A stretch of DNA of 64,000 nucleotides from Juglans regia (taxonomy: Eukaryota > Streptophyta > Magnoliopsida > Fagales > Juglandaceae). The stretch is taken from contig NC_049914.1 of the NCBI RefSeq assembly GCF_001411555.2, forward strand, positions 15,578,798 to 15,642,797, written 5' to 3'. Position 1 is the stretch's first letter. Every line of letters begins with the position of its first letter. The notes under the pieces were generated by a model. It saw only the letters and a program-made list of their open reading frames with translations. It was not told the origin of the DNA and ran no database searches. Both the position numbers and the translations under genes were made by a program. Shown in pieces: positions 1-11,366 of the stretch.

Positions 1-970
1 ACCAATATGAATCTGATCCGAACCACCAGACAATTTTGCATATACAATTAGATTAGCCAAATTAGATGTGATGTGGGGGGAAACACCAGATCTCGAGTAC
101 CAATTTCCATCTAATTGATGCAACGGGGCTGAAAAGTAAGCTTGCATAACAAGACTGGCCTCACTTTGATATGTCTCATCAATCGTGTGGTAGCAGCGAA
201 GGGTAGTGAGGCAAGCATGATTACACACTTGGTATATGTTTGCTGAGAGCTGGAGGAGGATGGGGCGCCATGACCATGCCGCCGTCCTCGGGTAGAGTGA
301 TGTGGATGAAAGGGAGGGCTCGACCACCAGGGGCAAAAGAATGTCCACCATGTCGTAAACGAGGGTTACCATTCCAAGCAAAGAAATTTGCACGAACAAA
401 GGAGAGGTCAACAAATGGTTGGTGGTGTTTAAGTCGGAGCTCGTGATCAAGCATGTGGCTGTAGAGATCCTTAACAGAGATGGGTTCAACTCGTGTGGTA
501 CCTGAGGTGACGAAGGAGTCATGCTCAGGGCCCAAGTCCAGCGAGTAGAGAGGAGACCAGTTCAAAGTCACTAAGAGGTTTATCAGCAGCAGCGAGCGTG
601 TCCACCAAATTGGAAAGTTTGTGAAAATAATTTGAGATGGAAGAGTTGCCTTTTCTTGAGAGTTGCAAGTTTGTAGTGCAAATTCATCAAGCAAGCACTA
701 GAGGTGGACATGAACATCCACTCTAGTGTACTCCAAACTTGTCAAGATGTTGAGCATTTGGTCACATGTGTAAGCACCACCTCAGAGATAGGAGCTCAGG
801 GCACTGAGAATTAGCTCGTCTTGCAGCATCCATTGCATGTAAGCATCATTGGGAATAGTTTGATTGGTGGGTGTGGTGAGGGCATGGATTTTAGCCATTA
901 ACATACTAAAAAAGATGGAGACCTTTGAGGTAAGGGACAACTTGTACCTTCCACAATAAGTAGTTTTCAT
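1..970 (-). pseudogene. Ty1/copia gag-protease remnant
   Basis: Read on the minus strand, this stretch resembles the Gag and start of protease of a plant Ty1/copia element. Near 780-860 it encodes a WMLQDELILSAL-like segment, as in copia Gag. Around 520-430 it encodes LDLGPEHDSFVTS followed by ISVKDLYSHML, the usual late-Gag pattern. At about 1-115 it encodes NWYSRSGVSPHIT and then SNLANL, which matches the copia protease region where DSGATHH is expected. The catalytic Asp is replaced (SRSG), and the frame is split between at least two ORFs (970-782 and 694-221). It is therefore a dead fragment, cut off by the window edge. The reading is by pattern recognition and was not aligned; a host gene is unlikely given the protease-like segment. 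Confidence 0.7.
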
Positions 971-1130
971 GAGTCTATTTAATTGTGATATAACGGGAAG
1001 AGAAGTAGGAGATGATGCAGGTAAAGTTTTTTATAAAAGGAATGGCAGCTGAAGGGAATAGAGAAAGCAATATGAGATTTAGAGGAAGGAGGAGGCGTCT
1101 GGCATTGGAAAATAATGACATTAGTCAGTG

Positions 1131-1715
1131 GCTTTTGATAAGTTCAAAAGTTCAATTAAGAACAAGAGGAGTAAAACTCAACTCACAATGAATAAATTCA
1201 TCAAATTTCATAAACTTCATAAACTGATTAGAATGAGGCTACATAGAGTATTTAAAGCAAAACCTAATGAAACCCTAGCCAAAATAAAACCCCCATCTTC
1301 CAAAAGTGCCCCCGGATGAACAGTGCCGCGCTATAGTAACTCGGCTACAGTAACCCTAACCCTAGTTCAATAAAATAATAACTTTCCCAGCATGCCCTTG
1401 CGTAGGCCCCCTTAAGTGCTTCTCATAATAAACTCAATTATTCTAAACTAATAAAATAAGTTCTTTAAATGAATTAAATAAGTTGAAACCCTTCAAGAGC
1501 CCAAATCCTTTAAGTCTTGTCGTTGCCCTCCTTCGTAGCTGATCAAATGAATTAAAACTGCATCTTCATCCTTCAAGCCCCATCTTGAATATTGGGCTCT
1601 TGCTAAACTTGTCCCAAGTGGATTGCATCAATCCTTGCATTGTCTCCTTGATCTTCTTGACCCATCTGGAAGTTGCAAATGATCTTTAAGACTATGCCCA
1701 TTTTGGATCCCATCA
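1131..1715 (-). repeat. Truncated G1 LTR (subfamily a)
   Basis: Reverse complement of a G1 LTR, starting with the family terminus at 1715 (GGATCCCATCA on the plus strand) and matching other copies through the TTAAATAC promoter region. Homology stops at about 1133, inside TATCAAAGGTAAATC, so the last ~210 bp (R/U5 end) are missing. No PBS, internal region or target duplication accompanies it. It belongs to subfamily a, which carries the GATCATTTGCAACTTCC block. Confidence 0.9.
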
Positions 1716-2148
1716 AAGTGTAAGATTTTAAGGCCTCGAACTTTGGACAGTTTTACGTTGCTATTTATTTAAGGTTGTTATTTTTTGGAGGAGAGTTTTA
1801 GTTACTATTTTGTTCCTTTTTTTCGGTGGAATTAGATAAAGATTTGGGTGGGAATTATTATTAGGTTTTTTCATCAAACCCTACTCTTAAGGTTTATATT
1901 CTTAGGTTTGAATTGAACTAGGAGTGTATGACAGTTGACACAAAGCGTGTTGACGTGCACACGTAAAGGATTAGCAGATATGTGAAGTACTGGGCTAAAA
2001 GTTTTGGAGGATTTGAATCATGGAACATTAGGTTCGACAATTTGATCGAGGATTAAAATAAGCATGGAATGGATGTGACAGATAAGTGTTTAGGCTTTAC
2101 TTGAGGTACTAGCAAATTCGGAGAATGAAATTTTTATAAGGGGGACGA
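1716..2148 (+). mobile_element. Tekay-like element T1, 3' non-coding end with polypurine tract
   Basis: No ORF is visible. The end of the segment (TTTTTATAAGGGGGACGA, 2131-2148) directly precedes a TGTAACACCC LTR start, which is the usual Tekay/Del arrangement: an A/T stretch, a G-rich polypurine tract, then TGTAAC. Inferred to be the 3' untranslated end of a Tekay-like element whose coding part was lost or lies outside the window. Confidence 0.6.
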
Positions 2149-3191
2149 TGTAACACCCGGCCCAATTCTTGACCCAAGCTTGTGGACAACCCAGCCCTGT
2201 CAGTAGCCTTTTCCCTTCTTTCTTTTCTCTATGGCTCAAACCAACACTATCGGTGTGGTTTCGGTCTAAAACTGAAACTGCACCAATATTTTTTAAGGAG
2301 GTGGTGCCGACTGATTAAGAGGGAGAAAACTTGTGACGTCGATCTCGGTGTGATTCTGGTCGGTTCGCCAGTTTCCAATCGGCTATGCAAACACACACAA
2401 AGTTACAAACCCAGAAAATACTAAGGTCCAAAACTCAATCACGATCCTCGATTGGTAACGGAAGCAACAAATATGGAAACCTTCAAAAATATACTACATA
2501 TTCATTGATTTATATTGTAAAACTTCATCATAAACAAACTCAAAAAATAAAAATCATACCGATGTAGACATACAGACTTCGGAGTCATGGACGTCAAGCA
2601 TAGAGATTTGCCAATAGAGAGAGAGAGAGATCGAACACGAGCTTCAGAGATGATATTGAGGTGAGGTGGATCTCACCGGCAACATGAAAGAGGAGAGATG
2701 ATGTGCAGCTGCCGGCTTGTGAGAGAGGAGAGAGAGTCTAAAAGAGAAACTAAGAAAGACAGAATCGGGAGAGGGATGAGGAGGAGAAGGGGTAATAAAC
2801 CTTAAATCCAAACGACGTCGTTTGGTGTATTAAACCAAACGGTGCCTTTCGTATTATTTTTATCTAAACCTCAGGTGTAAAACGCCGTTATTTAACTCAA
2901 TTAAGTTAAATGACGTCATTTTAAGCAAGATATATATAAAAAATATATATTTTCTATCAGCCGGTTCGGCGGTTTGAAATTAGTTCAAATCGGGAATCAA
3001 ATCGGCCGACGTCGATTTTACCAAATTCCTACTGTTGGCAGACTAGTTCTCCACCGGCCAATTCCTGACTCCAGAAGCCGATTCCCGTCGGTGACAACCT
3101 ATTTGATTGGTTCCTATACACCCCTACTTTTCTCCCCTTTTCTTCCACACGTTTTTTTCCTTCTCCCAACAATTTTTTTTCTTTTCCCTTC
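2149..3191 (+). repeat. T1 3' LTR (left part)
   Basis: Starts TGTAACACCCGG immediately after a polypurine tract, so it is a 3' LTR. It contains no credible gene; short ORFs here are not conserved. T2 is inserted at CCTTC (3187-3191, repeated at 21390-21394), so the rest of this LTR should continue at 21395. I could not place its right end. Confidence 0.6.
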
Positions 3192-4141
3192 TGTAATACC
3201 CTGCTCCTTCCTTCTTACGTACGCTTCTTCTTTCTGACGTATGTTTCGTCTTGATGACGTAAGCAAATCCGGAAGGCAGAGATTATGTGATCATCTGCCC
3301 TTCTCACTAGCGACTGCGAGCCACGTTATGCGTGTCGAACCATGATGGCGTGTCTCGAAAGATATCGTGTGACTTCTAGGGCACGCCCAGTGTTTTAAAT
3401 ATGCTGGAAATATTTATAAGGAGCATTTCCGGTATTGTTGAATTAAGATTGATTTTAAATACGACAATCATAATATTCTTGAAGAGCTCCAAAAATATTA
3501 TAATAGTCTGAAATCATTTTAATATTATTATTAAAATGATTTCAATTATTTAAGATATTTTGAGATTTAAATTATGTTGAAAGCTTTTATTAATTAAATG
3601 GTTTTATTCTCTTTAATATGTTAAGTGAGACTTCATCATTTTATTAATGATGAAGAATATTATTTTATAAACTAAAATTAGTTTAAAATAATATTCTACC
3701 TTAATTCCTCTAAGCGCTTTTAATTAAGTTAATAGTTAATACATTTTAAACCAGTGTTTGAGATTCACTGTTAGATCGTTTTGTAGATCCCCAGACGAAG
3801 GGACTAGGTTAAATACCCAGACCCCCCCTCACTTTTCCCTCAGCTCCCTCTCTCTCCTCCCTCTCCCAAGCGCACGCTGTACGCGGATTCCCCCCCTCCA
3901 CGTTGAAGCCTCCACTGCATAACCAGGCGCCGCTGTGCGTTGCCAGCCCTCACTACCGGCACCACCAGCTCCACCTCACGCCGGCGAGCCTCCCTAGCCT
4001 AGCCCCTATCTCTCACACTCTCCCTTTCTCCATTTCGGAACTGCACAGCCTAAATGGGCTTGGTGCGCGTAGCATCGCCTTGCGCCGTCCTCCGGTGCCA
4101 CCACTCCCTCGGCAGCTCCCTCTGCCACCGGCCACCACTCC

Positions 4142-4943
4142 TGATGGGAACCAAGATGGGCCTAGTTTTAAAGATCATTTACAACTTCCAGATGGGCCAA
4201 GAAAATCAAGGAGACAATGCAAAGATTGATGCAATCCAGTTGAGACTAGTTTAGCAAGAGCCCAACGTTCAAGATGGGGCTTGAAGGATGAATATCCAAT
4301 TTTAAATCATTTGATGAGCTACGGAAGAGGGCAACGACAAGATTTAAAGGCTTTGGGCTCTTGAAGGGTTTCAACTTATTTAATTCATTTAAAGAACTTA
4401 TTTTATTAGTTTAGAATAATTGAGTTTATTATAAGAAGCACTTAAGGGGGCCTATGCAAGGGTATGTTGGGAAAGTTATTATTTTGGCTAGGGTTAGGGT
4501 TAGGGTTAGGGTTACTGTAGCCTAGTTACTGTAGCCGCGACACTGTTCATCCAGGGGCACTTTTGGAAGATGATGGTTTATTTTGGCTAGGGTTTCTTTA
4601 TGTTTTGCTTTAAATACTCTATGAAGCCTCATTTTAATCAGTTTATGAAGTTTATGAAATTTGATGAATTTATTTATTGTGAGTTGAATTTTACTCCTCT
4701 TGTTCTTAATTAAACTTTTGAACTTATCAAAGGTAAATCACAACCTTTGTGGCATTCCACCTTTGTAATCTAGGTTCTTGAGACGGGTTCTTCAACGGGT
4801 CTACATTTTAATATAATCTAGGTTCTTGAAACGAGTTCTCATCGGGTCTAGATTCTCCATCCTTGACTTGATTTTGGCTTTCTTGGGGAGTTTTCAAGTT
4901 GATTGTGGGTTCAAGGGAATTTCTTTCCCGCAGGTTCATATCA
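4142..4943 (+). repeat. Copy 1 5' LTR
   Basis: G1 LTR of subfamily a with TG...CA ends. It carries four consecutive GGGTTA units just before the CTGTAGC motifs, where most copies have two. Confidence 0.95.
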
Positions 4944-4945
4944 TT

Positions 4946-4958
4946 TGGTATTCAGAGC
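4946..4958 (+). other. Copy 1 primer-binding site (extra-T variant)
   Basis: TGGTATTCAGAGC starts two bases after the LTR. It matches the complement of the plant initiator-Met tRNA 3' end except for one extra T. Confidence 0.8.
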
Positions 4959-5277
4959 AAGGTTTCCAATTAGGTCTGATTCTATCTTTTAATTTTAGCA
5001 TCCTTTAAATTAATTCTAGGGCTTCATTGTTCCAGGGTTGCCAAAAAAAAAAAGAATAGAAACAAAAAATAGGCTGCCGAAATTCTTAGGGTTTTGGGTT
5101 TGGCTGAAATTTGCATTACCTAGGGTTTCAAAATTCTAGAGTTTCCTGCATCTCTAAGTTTGTCAATTGCTTGGAGTGTCCTTCTATTGATTCTCTTCTA
5201 CTTCATTGTCCATGCTTTTGTGTTTGAATTCAATTGTTTGGTTTTCACAATTGAATATTGTTGTTTGTGGTTGAATT

Positions 5278-5357
5278 AGAGAAAAGAAAAGAAAGGAAAA
5301 GAAAAGCAAAGGAAAGAAAGGAAAGGAAAAGAAAAGAAAATTCGAAAAAAAAAAAAA
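5278..5357 (+). repeat. (AAAAG)n microsatellite and poly-A in copy 1 leader
   Basis: GAAAA/GGAAA repeats followed by a run of A, about 340 bp after the PBS. The same array occurs at the same place in every G1 leader in the window. Confidence 0.9.
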
Positions 5358-5800
5358 CAGAAAGAAGAAGAAGAAGAAAAGAGAAGGTGGTGTATTCAAA
5401 GTTGTTACATAGTTACAACAAAGAAAAAGAAAGTGTTTGTTGATTGAGCTTTTATCATCATAAGAGCTGAATGCATCTTTCTAGTTGGTATCTTGTTTTA
5501 TAATTACTCTTTCCCTCGTATAAATTCCTTGAGTCTCATGTCATTTTATTCCTTCATTGTTTCTTGGATCTATCTTACTGGTTGGAATAATACAAGATTG
5601 TATTGTCTTGATTTAATTCAACTAGTTCTTAAAAAACTTGAGCGATAAAACTATTGAGGTAAAAGGCAAGAGAGTGTGAGACTATTATCTGGAAAAAGCC
5701 AATTACGAGTGAAACACGAGTGGAGTGCCATTATTCGAGTATAAACACGTAAGGGAGTGTGTGACGTTTTCCCACTAACATTCTTTTTGTGCAGCACATT

Positions 5801-8358
5801 ATGATGTCTCATAGGAGTGACTCATCACCAAAGGGGATACATAACTCATCCCTTCTGTTGCAAGCCATGCAACAACAGTTTGAGAAGTTGAACTTGGTGT
5901 TGGGTGAAGTGAGGGATAGGATGGATCATCAAGATACGGACGGTAATTAGAAATCTTCATGGCATGAGAGATAGGAGGCATCCTGAGTTTAGTATTGAAA
6001 ATGAGTATGAGAATGAAGACTATGGTGATTCTCTTGTTACTAGGCGTGTACTCAATACACAAATTAAGATAAATGATATAGAGCAGCAGAGTGAGAACGT
6101 TTTTCATACTAGATGCCACATCAACAACATGGTATGTAATATGATCATTAATTTGAGGAGTTGTATCAATTTGGCTAGCACTACTTTAGTTGAGAAATTG
6201 AATTTACGTACCTTAAAACACCCTAGACCATACATGTTGCAATGGTTGAGTGATTGTGGAGAGGTTAGGGTAAAAAAGCAAGTGCTAATTTCTTTTTCAA
6301 TTGGGAAATACCAGGATATGGTCCTTTGTGATGTAGTGCCTATGCATGCTGGTCATATTCTGTTGGGGAAGCCATGGCAGTATGATAGGAATGTGATTCA
6401 TGATGGGTTAAGGAACATGTACTGTTTTGAAAAGGATGGAAAAACAATCAAACTTGCTCCTTTAACTCCAACACAGGTCCATGGGGACCAATTGAAGCTG
6501 AAAAGTGAGATTGCTCAAAATAAACAAGAGTGAAAGTGAGATTGAGCTGAAAAGCAAGAGTGAAGGTGAGAGTGAAAGTGAGATTGAGCTGAAAAACAAG
6601 AGTGAATGTGAGATTGAGAAAAAAAGAAATAGTGAGTCCGAAATGGAGAAAGAGGGAAAAAAGAAGAGGGTGAGACTAAGACCTCAAGAAAAAGAGATAA
6701 TGAGTTGAAAAATAATTATGTGGTCAATAGTACAAAAAAAGATGAAGAAAAAAAGAGAGTCAAAAGGATAAAGAGTGTGATAGGGAAAAAGAGAGTGAAA
6801 AAGAAAAAGAGAGTGGAAAGAAAAGAGAGAGTGAAGAAAGTGAGAGAAAAACAAAGAGAAAAGTGAGTTTTTATGCTAAGGCGAGTCTTAATACTAACGA
6901 ACTTGACGTATGTTTGCCTAGTATTGTTGTCTCTTTGTTGCAGGGATATAAGGTCATGATTTCTAGCGGAGTGTTTAGCGGATTGCCACCTATTAGGGAG
7001 ATAAAGCACTACATTGATTTTGTGTCAAGTGCAACAATTCTTAACCGACCTTTCTTGGAAGAACATGAGTCCTTGACATACTTAAAGGGACAAGGTAAGT
7101 TGTTGACTAGAATGTGTGCTAAGCGGGAGGATTGTATTGAGACTTTTCCTTGTGTATTCAAATACACACAAGGTATGAAAATTTTCGTCGTTGATACTTT
7201 AGCAAGAAGGTATGTCCTTGTCTTCATTTTAGATGTAAAATTGTTGAGACTTGAATATGATGAGGAATTGCATGCTAATGATGATGGCTTTGCTAGTGTG
7301 AATGGAACATGTGAGAAAGGATCATTTGGTAAGTTCAATAAACTAGATTGGTACTTGTTTAGAAAGAATAGATTTTGTGTGCCTACTAGTTTTATGCGTA
7401 ACTTGCTTGTGTGTGATAGACATGATGGTTTGTTGGGTAACCTTGGTGTAAGGAAGACTTTTGTTGTGTTGCATGAACATTTTTGGGACTATCATTTGCC
7501 ATTCAATGACGTGTTCCATGGACGTTTGTGGAAGTATCATTTTTCATTCATTGATGTGTTGCATGAACGTTTGTAGAAGTATCATTTGTTATTCATTAAC
7601 ATGTTGCATGAACGTTTGTGGGAGTATTGCTTGCTATTCATCGAGTTTTCATATAATTGGAGTGGTCATTGTGTTGTAAAAAAAGCTTTAGGTGTTTTCA
7701 GGAACGTTTGTGGGAGTATCATTTGCCATATATTAATTTGTTGCATGAACGTTTGTGGGACTATCATTTGCCCTTCATTGAGTTTGCATATATTTGGAGT
7801 AGTCATTCTGGTGTCAAGAAAATATTAGACATTTTGCATGAATGTTTATGTTGGTCTAAGATGAAGAGAGATGTCAATTGTATTTGTGATAGGTGCATTA
7901 CATGTAGAAAGGCCAAATTTATACTTTTGCCACATGGGTTGCAAACGCCCTTACCTATTCCTAGTGAGTCATGTGTAGATATATCTATGGATTTTGATTT
8001 GGGGCTGCCTAGGAAAGAAAGGAATAGAAATTCTATTTTTGTGGTTATGGATGGAGTTATAGAGTGTGCATATAACAGGACCATGCATACTACCACTTTA
8101 TATTCTCATTTTGAAATTGTTTATAGACTTAATCTATTTCCTCCTTCAGATTTAAAGTCTTTACCAGTTGATGATAGGAGTAGCATGGATGGACTATTCC
8201 AAATTCTTGAACAAATTAATGAAAATGCACATGTAATGGATCTTCCAGGTAAGTATCATGTTTCTACTATTTTCAATGTTACTAACCATTTTCCCTTTGA
8301 TCCAGGTGGAGATTCGAGGTCGAATCCTTTTGAGGAGAGGGGAAATGATGGGAACTAA
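5801..8358 (+). pseudogene. Copy 1 coding remnant: N-terminal Gag, dead protease, charged linker, repeat domain
   Basis: Starts at ATG 5801 (MMSHRSDSS) after a TTTTTGTGCAG acceptor-like site. The first frame stops near 5948 after a small insertion. It resumes at 5964-6533 with a protease-like domain in which the active site IIDGGSCTN of the autonomous copy reads IINLRSCIN, so it cannot be catalytic. The capsid region and zinc knuckle are absent. A Lys/Glu/Ser-rich linker follows with frame breaks. From 6863 come the remnant of the RNase H end (ESLTYLKGQG), an integrase-derived segment, a 45-bp repeat array with a TGG-to-TAG stop at about 7576, a retained zinc-binding half (CICDRCITCRK) and the integrase C-terminal tail ending at the PPT. 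It is non-functional. Confidence 0.85.
7469..7855 (+). repeat. 45-bp coding tandem array, copy 1
   Basis: Repeats of TTGCATGAACGTTTGTGG plus an ATCATTTGCCATTCATT-type half, in 45-bp and about 90-bp units. This copy has a stop and a frameshift within the array. Confidence 0.85.
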
Positions 8359-9129
8359 GATGGGCCTAGTTTTAAAGATCATTTGCAACTTCCAGATGGA
8401 CCAAGAAGATCAATGAGACAATGCAAAGATTGATGCAATCCAGTTGAGACTAGTTTAGCAATTGCCCAACATTCAAGATGGGGGCTTGAAGGATGAAGAT
8501 CCAGTTTTAAATCATTTGATGAGCTACGGAAGAGGGCAACGACAAGACTTAAAGGCTTTTGGGCTCTTGAAGGGTTTCAACTTATTTAATTCATTTAAAG
8601 AACTTATTTTATTAGTTTAGAATAATTGAGTTTATTATGAGAAGCACTTAAGGGGGCCTATGCAAGGGCATGTTCGGAAAGTTATTATTTTATTGAACTA
8701 GGGTTAGGGTTACTGTAGCCGCGGCACTGTTCATCCAGGGGCACTTTTGGAAGATGAGGGTTTATTTTGGCTAGGGTTTCATTAGCTTTTGCTTTAAATA
8801 CTCTATGAAGCCTCATTTTAATCAGTTTATGAAGTTTATGAAATTTGATGAATTTATTCATTGTGAGTTGAGTTTTACTCTTCTTGTTCTTAATTGAACT
8901 TTTGAACTTATCAAAAGTAAATCACAACCTTTGTAGCGTTCCTCCTTTGTAATCTGGGTTCTTGAGACGGGTTCTTCAACGGGTTTAGATTTTAATATAA
9001 TCTAGGTTCTTGAAACGAGTTCTCATCGGGTCTAGATTCTCTCTATCATTGACTTGATTTTGGCTTTCTTGGGGAGTTTTCAAATTGATTGTGGGTTCAA
9101 GGGAATTCCTTTCCCGCGGGTTCATATCA
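8346..9129 (+). repeat. Copy 1 3' LTR
   Basis: Starts TGATGGGAACT after the purine tract GAGGAGAGGGGAAA and ends ATATCA, followed by the ACTCC duplication. By eye it differs from its 5' LTR at several sites and lacks the expanded GGGTTA run. Confidence 0.95.
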
Positions 9130-9140
9130 ACTCCCTAGCG

Positions 9141-11366
9141 TGTAACATCCCGTATTTTAGTGTATTTTTATTGAGGGATTATTTTTATTTATTCAAAAAT
9201 TTATTCTCTTATTTTAAAATTATTGGATTTTAATTGGATTATTTTTAGGATTTTTAATTGGGGAAAATTAATATTTTATGTGCTTTCTTAATATTTATTT
9301 ATTGTTTTGCATTTAAACTGCTTTTCATATTTAATTAATTATTGTGAGATTTAATTATTTCAATTTGACTTGACCATTACATTTAAATTATTTTATTTAA
9401 CTTATGGTTTTAAAGTCGTTTCCGTTGGATCATTTTTGTTACCCAAGTTATGAGGATTGGACCTCATTTTTTTTCCCCTCTTTTTCTTTCCTCTCCTTTT
9501 CTTTTCCTTCTTTTTTCTTTTCTCCTTATTTCCTTCGGTTTCTTTCTCTCCCGCGCGAGCCCGACCCTCTCTCAGCCCCTAACTCGCCGTCGTCCACCAC
9601 CAGCCCACTGCCGCCGCGCCGCCGTGACCTACACGGCCCAGCCCAGTAGCTTCCCCTCCCGCCGGTCATCAACCCCCAACCCCCACCAACCTCAGCCCCT
9701 AACTCGCCGTCGTTAGCCTCCACGCACTACTTGAAGCCGCGGCCTTCACCTCCTTCGGGCGCCGCCGTCGCGCCACCATTGGCCACCATCTTCCTACCAC
9801 TTCATCCCCGACCTCTTGGCAACCCTTTGGACCCAACCCCAGCTCCGATCCGTCACCGGTGAAGCCCCACCAAGTCCATTTCCGATTTGTACATTTTTGG
9901 CCTTAAACCACCATTTGCGCCGTCATCCACGGCAAACCACCACCACCTTTGGCTTCACCGACCTCTCTAGGCCCTACCCTATCATTTTGGGGTCTTCGTT
10001 TGTCTCCGTTGAAAAGTGGGTATTTGTGACCCACGGCCACAGTGTATTTTACACTGTGGTGTTGCTCAGACGTCGCCTTTTTCAGCTTCGTGATCCTCCG
10101 GAAATTATCATATAGCGCTGTAAGTATTTCTCCAAAGAATTCTTGTGAATTTAATGTATTTGTGCACTAACGCATTTCACTGTATTTGTTTGACATGCTG
10201 GAACTGAGTTCAAGGAGTTCGGGGGTCGGATGGATTTGTGATTGGAGTTGTTGGTTTGATTGGATTGGATTGGTTATTGGTTATTGGTTATTGAGGAATG
10301 TGGATTTGTGTTGGTACATGTGCATATCATTATTTCATGCATGATCATGTTTGTAAAGGAAAACTGGGTTTTCGTGTATTGCATTCATGTTCATGTGTTT
10401 ATGAAAACTGGATTTTCATGTGAATGATTTGTTGGGTGCGTGTGTATCACGAACCCCAAGCCGAGATGGGGCATTATCTCGGTGGAGCTCCTCTGGTTAC
10501 TCGGGAGCGGAATAAACTGAGTAACGTCCCCTGGATTGTCGCTGGGCGACAATGGGATCGGACGAGAGATTCGTGCCAACTCCGGGGTCCTTCTACTGGC
10601 GGGGACTAGAGGATGCTTGGCTACGTACGCGCTGGGCGCGGAACTGGGCATCGCTCGTTGTGTAGTGGATGCTTCCCACTAACGTGTTGGGCGCGAAAGT
10701 GGGCATCTCTACGAAGCCAGGGTGTGCGGATGACCCATAGGGGAGATCATGGTGCATACATTAAAATTGGACTATTTTCTGGGAAAATAGCGTGTGTTGG
10801 ATTTTGTGTAATTCATTTTCTGGAAAAATGTTTTACAGATTATTTTTGGGCCAAATGAGATTTTGGCGTGTGTTGGAAAATTAATCATTTTCGGGAAAAA
10901 TGATGTTTTGAGGAAAAATGCATATTTCATCATATGCATGCATGTTGGTAGCATTAAATGCACTTTATTCCTGAGATTATTTTTGGGTTATACTTACCTG
11001 CGGTACCATTCTGTGGTAACGCAGAGTTTGTTGCAGATGAGGAGGAGGAGGGTGAGCCTGAGGAGATGGCTCCGCCCGAGGAGTGATCTGGGATCACTAG
11101 CTTGTTATTTATTTTACCCTTTTGTATTTCGGGACATGTGTTAGCTTTATTTTGGATGACTGTATAACTGCTTTTAAAACTTTACTGATGTTTAGTTTGT
11201 ATTTAAATTCTGGTACTTAGTAGACTTGATTAACCGCTGCGTTTTTTTATTTGTACACCCTTGCATGTACACACACTGGCACTATTTTGGGATGTGTGAC
11301 CGTGTTGTCATCATCCCGGCGTCTCGATTCCCTTGTTTTCTCTACATGGGGGTCGGGGGCGCCACA
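9141..11366 (+). repeat. T3 5' LTR
   Basis: Starts TGTAACATCCCG and ends GGGGGCGCCACA. It holds a C-rich block (9540-9980), a GC-rich block (10430-10750) and no conserved gene. ORFs inside it recur in the 3' LTR simply because the LTRs are near-copies. Confidence 0.95.

Larger units (their letters stand above)
4142..9129 (+). mobile_element. G1 copy 1 (non-autonomous, capsid-less type)
   Basis: Complete insertion with LTRs at 4142-4943 and 8346-9129, a PBS just after the 5' LTR, a polypurine tract just before the 3' LTR, and the target duplication ACTCC (4137-4141 and 9130-9134). The target was the T2 LTR. The internal 3.4 kb carries decayed protease-like, linker and 45-bp-repeat coding sequence but no reverse transcriptase. 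Confidence 0.95.

Noticed and set aside
1128..1319. 63-codon plus ORF (also echoed at 48187-48372 and 55571-55879)
   Set aside because: Antisense of the G1 LTR R/U3 region, repeated wherever that LTR occurs.
3903..4254. Proline-rich ORFs
   Set aside because: They cross the junction between T2 and the copy 1 LTR, so cannot be an original gene.
5184..5443. Phe/Ser-rich and Lys/Arg-rich ORFs over leader microsatellites
   Set aside because: Translation of (AAAAG)n and its complement; recurs in every copy and begins outside any known start.
7009..7338. Antisense ORFs opposite the RNase H tail and repeats (also 38422-38664, 46960-47202, 59178-59456)
   Set aside because: They mirror the sense coding sequence; no independent support.
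9404..10115. Several ORFs repeated at 14304-14987, looking like a conserved gene pair
   Set aside because: They lie in the two LTRs of T3 and are alike only because LTRs are copies; proline/serine-rich translation of C-rich DNA.
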